64,000 bases of DNA from Adineta ricciae (taxonomy: Eukaryota > Rotifera > Eurotatoria > Adinetida > Adinetidae). Location of the stretch: NCBI GenBank assembly GCA_905250025.1, contig CAJNOJ010000061.1:124001-188000 (forward strand). Direction: 5' to 3'. Of this stretch, positions 50,097 through 61,757 are shown piece after piece; positions within the stretch are counted from its first letter, which is position 1; each line of letters begins with the position of its first letter. The notes below the pieces were generated by a model. The model was given only the letters and a program-made list of their open reading frames with translations, did not search any database and was not told the DNA's origin. The translations under genes were made by a program, and so were the position numbers.

Positions 50097-52737
50097 GTTC
50101 AATATTCCGTTGATAACAACCATGAACAAAAATCATAATTACATTCAATCTGTGATCAAGTTTCTCTCTGGCATATTATTTTATCAAAGATAATGTTTAC
50201 TGAACTCAGTTTTCCTTTTCTTTCGCTATGCTTGAGTGTATTTTCATGTTAAATATTTTATTTGTTTTCTTGCTTGGTTATGCTGCGATTCTAATATTTA
50301 CTTTTCTTTTGTTATAGTCGCTATTCAATTCTTTCACATAATAATAAATTATTTGCTTTCATCAAAGTTAATATAATTATCGGCAGGAATGTTCTCACAG
50401 TTAATCAGCTGCACAAGCAAAATTTCCCTAATTAATTCTCATTTCTTTCCTAGACAGAAAGATTTTTAGCGTTCGTATCACTTGTCTAGGACAAGTTTAC
50501 TCTCGCATAATCATATATCATATTTGATGCTCTGTATAAATTATTCAAATGTCTTCAACTCTAGCAAGATGAATGTTCCGTGAAATAATAATGCGAAGCG
50601 ATAATCATGTTGATGTCCAATAAATTAAGAGAAAGAAAAACGCGTCAGATATGATATCTTTAATACTCTCAAGGACGATGAAATAATCAGGGTGTTGTGT
50701 CATTAATCTTTTTCAACGTTGACACAGATGTTAATAATCAAAATACGATTAGACAGTTTCTATATATATTGAAATAAACTCGAATAAAGAAATTGTTCTT
50801 TATCTCTATCTGTCTAAACATATGTCAGTTGCTTGTTCGGTCGCTCGCTTGAATTCTCCTGAGATCGCTCGTAATAAAATATGTAAAAAAAAAAGTTTTT
50901 GCTTATGGAATAGTTCAGCGAGTATTTGAGACGTAGGGAAAGAAAACGATTCTTATGTTCAATAATTGATTGATCAAATAATGAAAGAAATTCTCGCCTC
51001 TCGTTCCAATAGTTACCCTTGAATCTTTTCCCTTTAAACTAAAAAAATTGATTGAATGAATATTATCAAACGCCTATTGATTTCCGTTGTATTCAAATGG
51101 AATTATTCGAAACGGAACAAACGATCGATTTTGACTACGAGTTCTAAGGATAACGAGTTGAGTTCGATTAACGAATGAAATTCGATGATATATTTTCACA
51201 TTTTATCAAGATGTTAATTGTGATCCTCTATGATGAGTTACATTCAGCATCTGATCTTTAATAATCTCTCGTACGTCCTGTCATCTTGAACATTTGTGTC
51301 ATTGATCAGCAAAAATTATATTAACGATGGGTTCGAGTTGTTGTTCATCAAGAATTTTTCTTCAAGTATCCGTATGTACATAGATGACGTCGAATGTACT
51401 CTTAGAAAATTTCTTAATTTGATATATTGAGAACTACTGTCATATTTTATTTGTATCCTTGTCATTCATTTGATATGATCATCTTATGAACACACTTATG
51501 CTCTTTTTGTTAGATTCAATGTCCTCATAGTTTTCATTAAAGTCGAGAGAGAAAAAGATTGTCATTAATTGTAAATCAATTGTTTTATTGACAACTTTTC
51601 TTCCTTAACACATTAGTTGGTAACAGCGAAAGTTCTCTAGCGGTTAGTTAATTGATTGAATTGCCATTGAATATATATTTTGTGTTATTTCGATTATAAG
51701 TAATCAAGAAGTATTCCCTTTATTGTTATGTTCTTTCTTTTTCACTTATTGAGTGACATCCATTTTGCTCTCGACGAGAAATATTAGCTTGAAAATGGAT
51801 CTTCTATTCATCTTTTCGCTCATTGATGGAGTTGTATTTAATTCATTCATTTTCAATAGAGCTGCTCAGGTATTACTTTTGTACTTATGTTCTTCTTTTT
51901 CTAACATTTTATGTTTTCATATACCGACATTGAATATTTGTCACCGAGAGAAAGAAAACTCAACGGATATCCATTCAAGCATGAAGAGGTTATGCAAATA
52001 AGCTTCATGGATTTTGTCCTTAAGATAGAAAAAGGATTTAATCCAGGACGGCTTATTTATTTATGAAAATCATTGCAAGATACAAAGATGTTCGGTAAAT
52101 TATTGATGTTTGCTTTAAAAAAAAACAACCAACAGTAGATCAAAACTGATGGCGGACGGTAGCCAAAGAAAACGAGAAAGAACGGAAGACATATGCTGGT
52201 AACAGTAAAAAGTTGAGATGGAAGGGGAAGACGGATCATCACTATCACCATCTCCTCCATTATCATTATCAGAAAAAGAAAAAAGATCTTTTCTTCTTGC
52301 TAGATGACTCGTGACACACGCAAAGAAAAGAGTCGAGAGAGAGAGAGAGAGAGGGGAGGGGGAGAAAAAAAGGGAAGAGAAACACACAGGAGCGATAGGG
52401 AGAGAAAAGAAGCAGGGGTATAATGTGGAAATGAACAAAACTGAAAATAAAAAATAACAAATCTGCTACGTTGTATGTAATACATCGCTGTTACTCGTCT
52501 GTTCTTTTCCTTTTCCTCATCATTCTCCTTTTTTTTGCTTCATTTTGTTCTTATCAACATCAAGTTTTTCTTTTGACTATTACAAATAAAACTACTAAAT
52601 CTTTTCCCTCTCTCTCTTTCTTTATGTAGAATTCTAACAAAACAAATGTCAGATGGCCAAGCGAATACAATGATATGGACGAATAATTCATCTCCAGGCT
52701 GACGTTTTGTCAGTCGGAACACATGTCGTAATGTACC
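50097..52737. other. Gap with purine-rich tract
   Basis: No gene supported. A GA run opens a pure purine tract at about 52335-52382. Minus-strand open frames across 52115-52485 are the Phe/Ser/Leu translation of this low-complexity DNA. Confidence 0.5.
52335..52382. repeat. (GA)n / polypurine tract
   Basis: About 48 bases without a pyrimidine: a GA dinucleotide run passing into G- and A-rich sequence. Tracts like this can adopt triplex structure, but no role is shown. Confidence 0.8.
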
Positions 52738-53115
52738 ATGCATCTCACACACTTCTTCTCAATGATTCTTCTCATTCCTATTTACAATCAAATCTTTTCA
52801 CTTGCCATGCAAATAATTAGCACGAGTACGAGTACAACAAAGACATTAACTACTAAAACAACATCGGATGTGATTGATTTACAAGATGGCCATCCAAATC
52901 ATCGATTATGGCAAAAGATGATTGATTCTGAACGTGCATCATTTCATGATTGGTATGTTATCTATTTCGATCAACTTCTCTCTAGTTTTTGTTGTTGTTG
53001 TTGCTCCTTTCCGTTTCGAGAATGTTGTACTTTGATCAAAGTAACAAGTATATATAGAATGAGAGCAGCGACGAAAGTGAAGAAGAATGATGAATGGCAG
53101 GTACATAGAAACTAA
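52738..53115 (+). CDS. Possible small secreted protein (weak)
   Basis: The frame opens at ATG 52738 with a hydrophobic leader (SMILLIPIYNQIFSLAM), then a Ser/Thr-rich stretch and DLQDGHPNHRLWQKMIDSERASFHDW to about 52952, where a good donor (GGTATGT) occurs. Past that point the translation (Cys run, Phe/Ser) looks non-coding. It could be a first exon whose partner I could not place. Low confidence. Confidence 0.3.
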   Translation: MHLTHFFSMILLIPIYNQIFSLAMQIISTSTSTTKTLTTKTTSDVIDLQDGHPNHRLWQKMIDSERASFHDWYVIYFDQLLSSFCCCCCSFPFRECCTLIKVTSIYRMRAATKVKKNDEWQVHRN

Positions 53116-55261
53116 TGGCTTTCTTATTGTTATCGGGAAAAGTATTTAAGTCTTTTGACAAGAAACATATTGTAAAATCAAGATAGACGAACAATAGAAT
53201 AACAGTCATCTCAATATATATATGCTCTTATTCATTTCGATCTCGTTCAGTTAAATCATTATATTCTATGGTTCTTATTTATTTACAACTTTTTTTGAAT
53301 GTCTCATTATTAATGCCTACAAGTAATAAGAAAGAATAGAAATATTTCCTTAATCGATGAAATGCATTTCGACGATGGATTTGATAGGTTATTAAAAGCA
53401 GTTGGAGGAAACAATCGGATATGAAGTCGAAGTTTCAGAAATTCATACGATAATTAGTCTTTTTCCTCACATCGAATACATACAAAAAAAAAAGGAGCGG
53501 AAAGTTTTCAGAAAAGGAACCATGGTTTGAAATTGCTAAAACATGCGAGCCGGATGTTCATTGCCAGTAAACACGTTGCCGATTCATTTTTTACCTCGAC
53601 TCTCCGAAGATGACTACTAAGTGACTGAATGAGTAAGAAAGAGGCAGAGAAAAAGCAGAAAACTTCGTTCGGCATGACATCTAATAGCGAGAATGCATTC
53701 TTCTCTATTATACAATCTCAGTAATAATGAAATGTAGTTGAAGACAATTTGTCTTCTTCGTTTATTCCAAATGCAAGACTATTTAGCAACATTTTGCACA
53801 TAAAATCTTTTTCGTGTAATCCTTCAGTGACTAACAGTAGTTAGTTTACAGTCTTGGATTTCACATGTCGATAAAAGCATTATCGGATTGTATTCATTTT
53901 TTTCTCTTATTTCGTTTCTTATTTTTAAAGCCTATTAGAGAAACGTCTAAGTACATTGTTGTTGTTGTTGTTTTCTTCTTGCGTCGTATTGAACACATTT
54001 CACCGAGAACTTAACAATGAAGTTATGTCGAAGGCAAATTCAATGAGAAAATCCTGCATATCTAGACGTATCGTTGACATTCATCGACGTTGTTGTTTTG
54101 TGATTGAATCAATTACGGCTCCTTAATATGGATACACATTCTTATGCTAATCAGTCGGAGACCTAAATACTGAAGCAGTCATGATACGATACATAAACAC
54201 ATGACAAGTGCGACGGCAAAAAGTTTTGACAGACAAGAATATGTCATTCAATGAAATTCTCATATTCATGGTGTATGCATGTTGACGACGACAATGTTAA
54301 GAAATAAATGTGGAGCAGATAAAGCTGAAATTCGATTATTCGCACGTCTGATTAAGTGCCAAAACAGTAATAGAGTTGCTAGGAAGATTCTTGTTCGTAA
54401 TGTATTTCAGTTAACATTAATCGTGAAAAGAACGATTATTTTTTATTTGACATGACATTAGATATAAATGTGCGAATGTCTATCATACTTAATCTTTCTA
54501 ATTATCAGAGAGTTTTTACGTGCAAACAGATTTTGGTTTTATGATGCAAAGTTCGACGGGTTTCTCAAACTTTAACGATTGATTTTTTGCATTTATTCTT
54601 GATTTTTCTCGTTGACATAGCCGACATTCTATTGATTGAAACGAGTCTACATCGAACTGGTGATTCTTCGTCGCCGTTTCTTTTTCTCCTTTCCCACTCT
54701 ATTTAACCGAAAGTGACGCTGATCCCAGTCGATGAAGACCAACAATAGAAAAGTGAACACTGTAAGAGGGTGTCGATAAAAGAGCGTAATCGTTTATTAT
54801 AGTTCTGTCTTGCCAAGAGTTGAATTGTACTGGTGTAAATTGATTTTGGGCATGACAAGCGAATACAATGATATAGAGAAATTTGAAAAAAACGAGGCTA
54901 CTAAGAAGAGAGGAGCGTGTGTATGAAAAAGATGAGGAAAAAGAAAGACAACAATGGAAAGAAAAACTGAAGAAGGGCAGAGGCAACGCCTTAATCGACT
55001 AACAACGTCTAAAAATACTTGTATGGCGGTTGTAGTGCGGTGAACAATTGCAAAGCAAAAATTGTTAAAAGAAGAAGCCCAGCGAATGGAAACAGAATTG
55101 TGAGAGGAATAAGGAGAGAGAGGGAGACAGAGAAAAACCAAATATAAAGAAAAGACGGCGTCAACAATGGAGCAACTGTTATAGTAGAGTGATTCTTATC
55201 TAGCTTGGTCGCAGTATTCCTTTAGTTCTTGTTTCGCTTGCCATGTTCATCGGTCTTATCC
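53116..55261. other. Gap
   Basis: Nothing codable seen. There are several TTG/GTT microsatellite-like runs (near 53958) and A/G-rich DNA at 54890-55140. Confidence 0.5.
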
Positions 55262-55528
55262 ATGGTTCAAAGCAATATTATAATCGCAGTTATTCTTGCT
55301 GCACTTGCCTCTCAATATCCGTTGTTGTGTGAAGAACAGTCAACAAATAAGAAGAATTTGATCACTAATGATCTCATCGGGTGGGTTTTTGATTGCTTTC
55401 GTTACTTAATTGCATTCACTTTAGATTTCTTCAAGAGTAAAATTTCCTCTCTTTTGCCTCTTTCGTTTCAACGTTTTCTTTGTAATTTAATCTGGTATCG
55501 ACATCAGTTAATCGAAGAACAACAGTAA
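55262..55528 (+). CDS. Possible 88-residue secreted or membrane peptide (weak)
   Basis: ATG 55262 opens MVQSNIIIAVILAALASQYPLLC, a credible signal peptide. It is followed by a polar stretch (EEQSTNKKNLI) and an amphipathic, aromatic region (WVFDCFRYLIAFTLDFFKSKISSLLPLSF). No homology recognised. Size and leader suit a small secreted peptide, but the frame is short enough to be chance. Confidence 0.3.
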   Translation: MVQSNIIIAVILAALASQYPLLCEEQSTNKKNLITNDLIGWVFDCFRYLIAFTLDFFKSKISSLLPLSFQRFLCNLIWYRHQLIEEQQ

Positions 55529-57377
55529 ACAACACTGAGACAGACGAAAGCGAATGTTAAAAAAGAAAATACATGGTTTCTCCCTGAGTTGTCTGACTAG
55601 AACGCCACGATATATTCAAAGTAACTAATGAACCAACATGAACATGTTCATTGTTCACAACATGTCTGATGTTTCCAGACTTCAGAACTTTAGCTATGAT
55701 CAGATCGTTTGTGTTTCTTCTCCCCGAAAACTAAAAAGGAAAATCAGACGAACGCAGACGTGAAGTCCTTGACCAATACGAAGCAATTCGATCTAAAAAG
55801 GACTGATCTTCTTACTAGATTAAGAAAACATCGCACCCTAGGATGCCATTTACTTCGGTCGTTTATATGATCCAAATTATTATAATAACATTTTCGACTA
55901 TGTAGTAAATACGTTCTGTCACATATGGACATTTTGCATCGCTTTTTCAGATGACATTCTTGCATTGACGTTTCATCGGCTCGGGATGTTTGTATCCCTT
56001 GACTAATACAAAATAACGACTGTATGACATCTTATTGTCGATATCTTGACAACTTTCATGTACGATGTTTTTATCAACTGATCTTGACTAATGACAGGAT
56101 CTCCTTTTTGCATGTGGCAAAGAAAGATAAAGGTGAATAGATGCTAGAGGAAGTAGCTTATGTATAAAGCTGAACACAGTTCCTCCAATGATGGCTCTTG
56201 CTAGAGAATCGTTTCGAGATAGTCGGTTATTTCATCAAAGCGAGCAAAGCTAGATTGACAAGTACTCAATAAGCTAACAGTATAGACTAAGCTTCCTGTT
56301 GACTGGCTTGATTGAAACAACGGAAACATTCTGAAACTAAAACCAGTATTCTATTAAGTCTCTCGAGCTTAGCAAGATTCCCATTCGTACTTAGCCAGCG
56401 TCTCCGACTATCATTGTCTGTTTTAAATATTCTGTCGAGCACAATGAGATGTTTTTTGTTAATTACATTGTCCTTAATAATAAACACAGATTGTTGTAGT
56501 TAACTACATGAATCAGTTTAGTAGGTAATGATAATGATCAAAGCAGAAAATCATATGTATTTATGTTAATTATGATACGTGTTACATCCAGTTTGGTATG
56601 AAAAGACGGTCCGTTATTCCATTGCAATTTTGAAACTCGTTTGAGAAAAATCAAGCAAAAAAGATCTCTTTTTTCATTAATATTTCCGTTTAACGACGAC
56701 AAGACAAGTTCTCTTTTCTCTGTCGGCTCTTCCTTCATCTTTTTCCTCTGCCCCTCTCTCTCTCTCTCTGCTTCTCTGTTTTGTTCGATCTCTTTTACTT
56801 TCTCTTTCTCGCTATGTTTGTCATTATCTCTCTATCACTCTCGTTTTCATTTCTTGCCGACTTTATGTGCTCGTCATTATTATTGTCGTCAATCGCTGCA
56901 TCTGTGCGTGTCTTTTCCCAAACATAACACGCACGCATTACTGTTATTGAGTGCCAGTCAAATAGTCAGATAAAACTTAACTCAATCGCGATCGAGAAGA
57001 AAAGAACAAACTTAGATTTGTCAGCGAAGCAAAACGAATCGCCAGTCAAATTAATTTTCACATTGATAGACTCGCCATAAGTGTTTATTTACCCTTTCTT
57101 TTATCCCGACGCGATGCTACTATTATCCGTATCAATATACTGTCATCATTATTTCTATCAATACACTGTCAACATCTTCTGTTCCTGATTCTCTCCTCGG
57201 TTTTCTTTTTGAAAAAGACGTATGTGTCTGTTATACCATCTTGGTTGGTTGAGAACTATCTTTGGCTTTTTCTTTCTCCTCATTCTACATATATTAATCG
57301 ATGCTATCTATCATTGTTGAAAACAACACGACGATAAATCGGAATTATCTATCTTATTTCGTGATTATCAAAGCACT
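55529..57377. other. Gap upstream of the GluCl-like gene
   Basis: No gene supported; includes a (CT)n run at about 56754-56769 and T-rich sequence. Probably holds the channel gene's promoter and 5' UTR. Confidence 0.5.
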
Positions 57378-60300
57378 ATGCGTCTACGTATTGATTTGCA
57401 TGTTTTAACAACAATCTTCACACTTATTTCTAGCACAAATTTACAACGCAGTGATGCATCAATAAAAACTGTCGAAGAGTTTCTCGATACTCTCATTAAT
57501 TCAAGTCGTTATGATAGGCGTATTCGACCATTTTTTGATCAGCAGAGTGAGTCGATTTCTTTTTCCTTTCGTTCATGATTTGTTAACTATTTCGCTTATA
57601 TTCATTGATAGAACCGTGCAACGTGACAATGACGATCCATATTAATACGATTTCAGCTATCAATGAAGTTAATATGGTAAGGCATAACCATTGAACAACT
57701 CACAATTATTCATCGGCACAAATGAATATTCAATATATATTTGTTTTCTCTAGGATTATAATACTGATATTATTTTCCGACAGTCTTGGTATGATCCTCG
57801 CCTAAATTATTCCGGAACTGATTGGGCACAACGATCACCGCAAATTACTTTGCATTATTCTCTTATCGATCGAATATGGGTGCCGGATTCATTCTTTCGG
57901 AATGCCAAAGAAGGTAAACGCAGTGATATTACGGTGCCCAATCGATTGATTCGTATTCATCGCGATGGCAAAGTACTCTACAGTCAACGGTTCGTTTGCT
58001 CTTCATCGATAAACAAGAATAAACGCAGTGTTTTATTCGAATTCTTTTTCAGACTCTTACTTAAACTTGATTGCCAAATGAAATTGCAAAAATTTCCACT
58101 TGATAACCAAACATGCGTAGTTAACATTGGCAGTTGTACGTTGAATTTCGTTGTCTTCCATTGTCGAATCATTTCTGATTATGATTTATGCTTATTAGAT
58201 GCATTTGGTACCAATGACTTGGCATTCTATTGGGATGAATCGCAAAATGTCAGTGCTATCCGAGTCAACGAAGATCTCGAAATGCCCGATTTTGTTTTAA
58301 GTAATCATGAAGCGAAGTATTGCAATCGAACAACAGCCACAGGTTAGATATACGATCTAAGTGTTAGCAAAGTATTATTCACTAAACAAAAAATAATCTT
58401 TCTTCATTTGTGTGATGTTGATGTTCATGCTGCTTATATAGAGAGGAACATATTGTTAATTTTCTTATTTAAACAAAGCTTTTCTTCACTCGGCTCATAG
58501 GCGCATTTGCTTGTATCGAAGTGCATTTGAAATTACAACGAAATCTTGACTTATATATTCAAGAACTTTATCTACCATCGACATTGATTGTAACATTATC
58601 TTTTATCGGCTTCTGGGTCGATTATAAATCCCATCCAGCAAGAACTCTACTTAGTTTACTGAGTATTGTCACTATCTCAACACAAGCCGCAGGTACAAAA
58701 ACTGAAACTTCTTTGCTTTTATCCCATATTCTTTATCAATGTTGTGTTATCTCGCTTATAAAGCCAATCCTCACGCGCATTTCGCTTTCACATTCATTTT
58801 AGCACAACCTATCATTTATGCACTAATGAATTCTTTTTAGTTTTCATTTCAATGCTTTGATTGACAGTTATTTTTCGTCGTGCTTGCTTTGTATATATTA
58901 TTATTTGCCTTTTCCGCTTCGTTCAGACATTCTATATATAAGCAGCAAAGAAAACAGATACTCCAATGAAGAAAGTTATTTTTGATTAGTACTAAGTACA
59001 AATTCGAGAGTCTTTGTCTACTTTTCTTGTTATTCTTTGAAATAATTGATTTTCTAGGCAGTTTTACATGCCTTCTCGTTGTTCTACATTTAAAGCGTTT
59101 GTTTGGTTATTATCTCGGTGAGTTTCTTCTGTTTTACTTGTTAAATTTGTTCAGAGAAAGTAAATTCTTTGAATCTCTCTAGTACAAGTTTATATTCCAT
59201 CGATGCTCATTGTGATCCTTTCTTTTGTTTCATTTTGGATCGATCATAAATCGGTAAGCCCGATGAGCAGACATTAACGATTCTTTATAATCTCCTTATC
59301 TCTCGATCTCATACGCAGGTTCCCGCTCGGATCTCTGTCGGACTTTTGACTGTTCTAACAGTTACCACTCAAAGCTCAGGTAAGGCGGAGGTGATGTGCT
59401 CTTATACCCTTTGCTTCATTCCGGCTTTTGCTGTTCGTTTTATTAGTTTTAAAAAAAACTATACAGTATAATGAATGTAACCTTATATTCCAATGTTAAT
59501 CTACGTTTATCTATCATTAGGTATTCGGTCTCAACTGCCGCGTGTCTCCTATATTAAAGCAATTGATGTTTGGATGTCAGCCTGTCTTGTTTTCGTCTTC
59601 GCCGGTCTGCTCGAATACGCCTTAGTCAACGTTATTGCCCGCAAAGGTGAATTGAGGCAACAAGTTCGATTTTCCAAAGAAGTAAGCCATTGTTTTCTCT
59701 TTCCTATCCGAGTGGCACAGAACAGCGAGATATCTGGATTTGAATCGTGTGACGATTGTCGCCGATGCGAATAAAAGGTATTGAACATCTTTATATTTTA
59801 TAGAGAAAAGGTACGGATAGACCGCCGAAATTAACTTTAATACAAAAACTTCAAAATGGCTCGACCTTTGCTGCTGAGAGAGTAATTTAATCATGAATAT
59901 AGATTCCTTATCATCTCCGTTCACTCACTCGCTCGTACATGCTCACAAATAGATATTGTTCTTTTCTTTTAACCATTCACATCCACTAAATGCACAACTT
60001 TCTTTATTCGTTCTTTTCGTTTCTCTTTTGAATGCATATGATTTCATACAAACTACTATATGTTGTTTCATTTGTGTTTTCTTGATTCGATCGGCGCGTA
60101 TAACACATTTAAGAATTCTTCCATTTGTCATTTAGGTTATTGGAAACCGTCTTGCTCAAGTTCAGTTCTATAAAAAAGAGGACGGAAATGACAGTGCTGA
60201 AACGATGGAGGCACTCGTTCACAAATCAAGCAGTGCTGATAGAAATGCAGGTGGCAATGCAAGTTCCCATGTTCAATACTCCGCTATGTCAAATTCAAGT

Positions 60301-60623
60301 GGTCCAATATCAACACAAGCAAATCCATTACCACAAGTTGTCTTAGCACAACCAGCACCGATTGCCAAAGCTGCCAAACCTGTCCGTGACAGCGCGCAAT
60401 TTGTAAGTTTAATTTAGAGTGCAAGTTAATTTAAAAGCACTCGTTCATTTTTCTTTTAGGTCGATCTCGTCTCGGCAGTTCTCTTTCCGGTCGCCTTTAT
60501 TGTATTCAATATTATTTACTGGTAAGTCAATAGTAATTCTCTTGGGCACTTTTCTCATTCGATTGTTCTCTTTCTTTCAGGATGGTCTATCTTAATATGC
60601 AAGTGGAATATGTCCTGAAATAA
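57378..60623 (+). CDS. GluCl-like Cys-loop ligand-gated chloride channel with alternative pore exons
   Basis: Pentameric anion-channel subunit. ATG 57378 opens a signal peptide (VLTTIFTLIS). The ligand-binding domain follows: FFRQSWYDPRL, WVPDSFFRNAKEG, the Cys-loop C-x13-C (CQMKLQKFPLDNQTC), and NHEAKYCNRTTATG, which with the next exon's cysteine forms the second disulfide typical of GluCl/GlyR. M1 and M2 exist in two versions (58501-58692, or three exons within 59058-59379). M3 is KAIDVWMSACLVFVFAGLLEYALVN (from 59521). The M3-M4 loop spans exons ending 59681, 59804-59881 and 60136-60402, and M4 is AVLFPVAFIVFNIIYW. Stop 60621-60623. Both M2 versions carry the PAR motif before M2, so chloride selectivity is expected. 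KYC...TG is closest to invertebrate GluCl, but ligand specificity is inferred. Confidence 0.9.
58501..58692 (+). other. Pore cassette A: single 192-nt alternative exon (pre-M1, M1, M2)
   Basis: One exon, phase 1 at both ends, bounded by CATAG and GCAG|GTAC. It codes GAFACIEVHLKLQ..., M1 (YLPSTLIVTLSFIGFW) and M2 (PARTLLSLLSIVTISTQAAG). It aligns residue for residue with cassette B. Relative to B it has Leu in place of Ser at 2' and Val in place of Leu at the 9' gate. Confidence 0.8.
59058..59379 (+). other. Pore cassette B: three exons totalling 192 nt (pre-M1, M1, M2)
   Basis: Exons 59058-59117, 59183-59253 and 59319-59379 (60+71+61 nt) splice to GSFTCLLVVLHLKR..., M1 (YIPSMLIVILSFVSFW) and M2 (PARISVGLLTVLTVTTQSSG). 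This is the canonical GlyR/GluCl sequence. It enters and leaves in phase 1, exactly as cassette A does. Confidence 0.85.
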
Positions 60624-61757
60624 GACTCGCGTGCGAGTACATATGACTAATGATGCGAATATAGACCCATCTGTAAAGCATCATGCCAGTCGAACCTCTA
60701 CTTTAAAGTTTTTCCTAATAATAAAGTTGTTGTTTCGTTACCCTGATTTTTTTTCTTTTCTTCATTCTCTCTCTCTCCCCATCTTTCTCTTCTTTTCATT
60801 TTGTAACAGTCATCATCGAACAGTATGTGTAAATGAATATGTTTCTCTTTTTTTTCTTTTTTTTTAATTGTGATATATGATGGATGTATTACATATTTTG
60901 ACAAAAAACTATATTCAAATAAGATCATTTACTTAACAATTGATGATTATATTCGTGCACAAGGACGTTGGTTTTCTAATCTCCGAACAGTGAATTGCAA
61001 GTCTAAACGATTTCTTAATGAGAGAAAAACAACCTATTCATTTATCTTAATCGCTATCGTTTTTTTTCTCGTTTGACATCCTCTTGGCATGTTGCGTATC
61101 TTTAGATTTAGATTAAACCAACCATTCTTCCTAGATAACGTTCTTGCTCGAAGAAAACCCAAATTACCCTCGTTAAAATCTCATCTCGTGATATGCTAAA
61201 TTAACTTGCGAAAAGTTATCTTAATTGCCAAACTTGTAGAGTTTGTTTCTAAGCGAAACGGTTGTCAGTCAACGTGATGAAATGTCAATATAATGAAAAT
61301 AAATATTATCTGAACTTGAAAAAGAAAGCGGCAAAGTCAACAGTGTATTCGGTCATCAAAACGAGAAAAAACATGCGCAAGAATGTCAATAGAAAGTGTT
61401 TCACGGTATCGATAGGAGATTTTACACCGGGCAAGATCGTTTATTTCTACGGATGATTAACGGTTGAAATTAAACCATGAATCTGGACATATACCTGTTT
61501 TCGCTTGTTTTATCAAAGGAAGGAAATGCTTTCCGCGTGTTGAAGCACAAAATAATCGAGAATGCCATCTTAACATTCTACTCTAGAAAAGTACTTCAAC
61601 TTAAACTAAACAACATCCGAACAAATACACTGGTAGTTTTTAGTTGTATACTGTTAGGTCTAGAACGGATAGTTCTTCGTCGAGGTGAATATGTTCATAT
61701 CAACTAAAAACTTGTTTTTTGAAAATTTATGAAATATCGAAGTTTATTTTGTTCAAA
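60624..61757. other. Gap between convergent channel genes
   Basis: 3' UTRs of the two channel genes and T-rich spacer; no gene seen. Short plus-strand frames at 61262-61707 are Lys/Asn-rich without features. Confidence 0.5.

Noticed and set aside
52115-52485. Minus-strand frames with long Ser/Phe/Leu runs
   Set aside because: They are the complement of the GA/polypurine tract and are open only because of composition.
56641-56973. Plus-strand 110-codon Ser/Leu/Phe frame
   Set aside because: CT-repeat translation; no other sign of coding.
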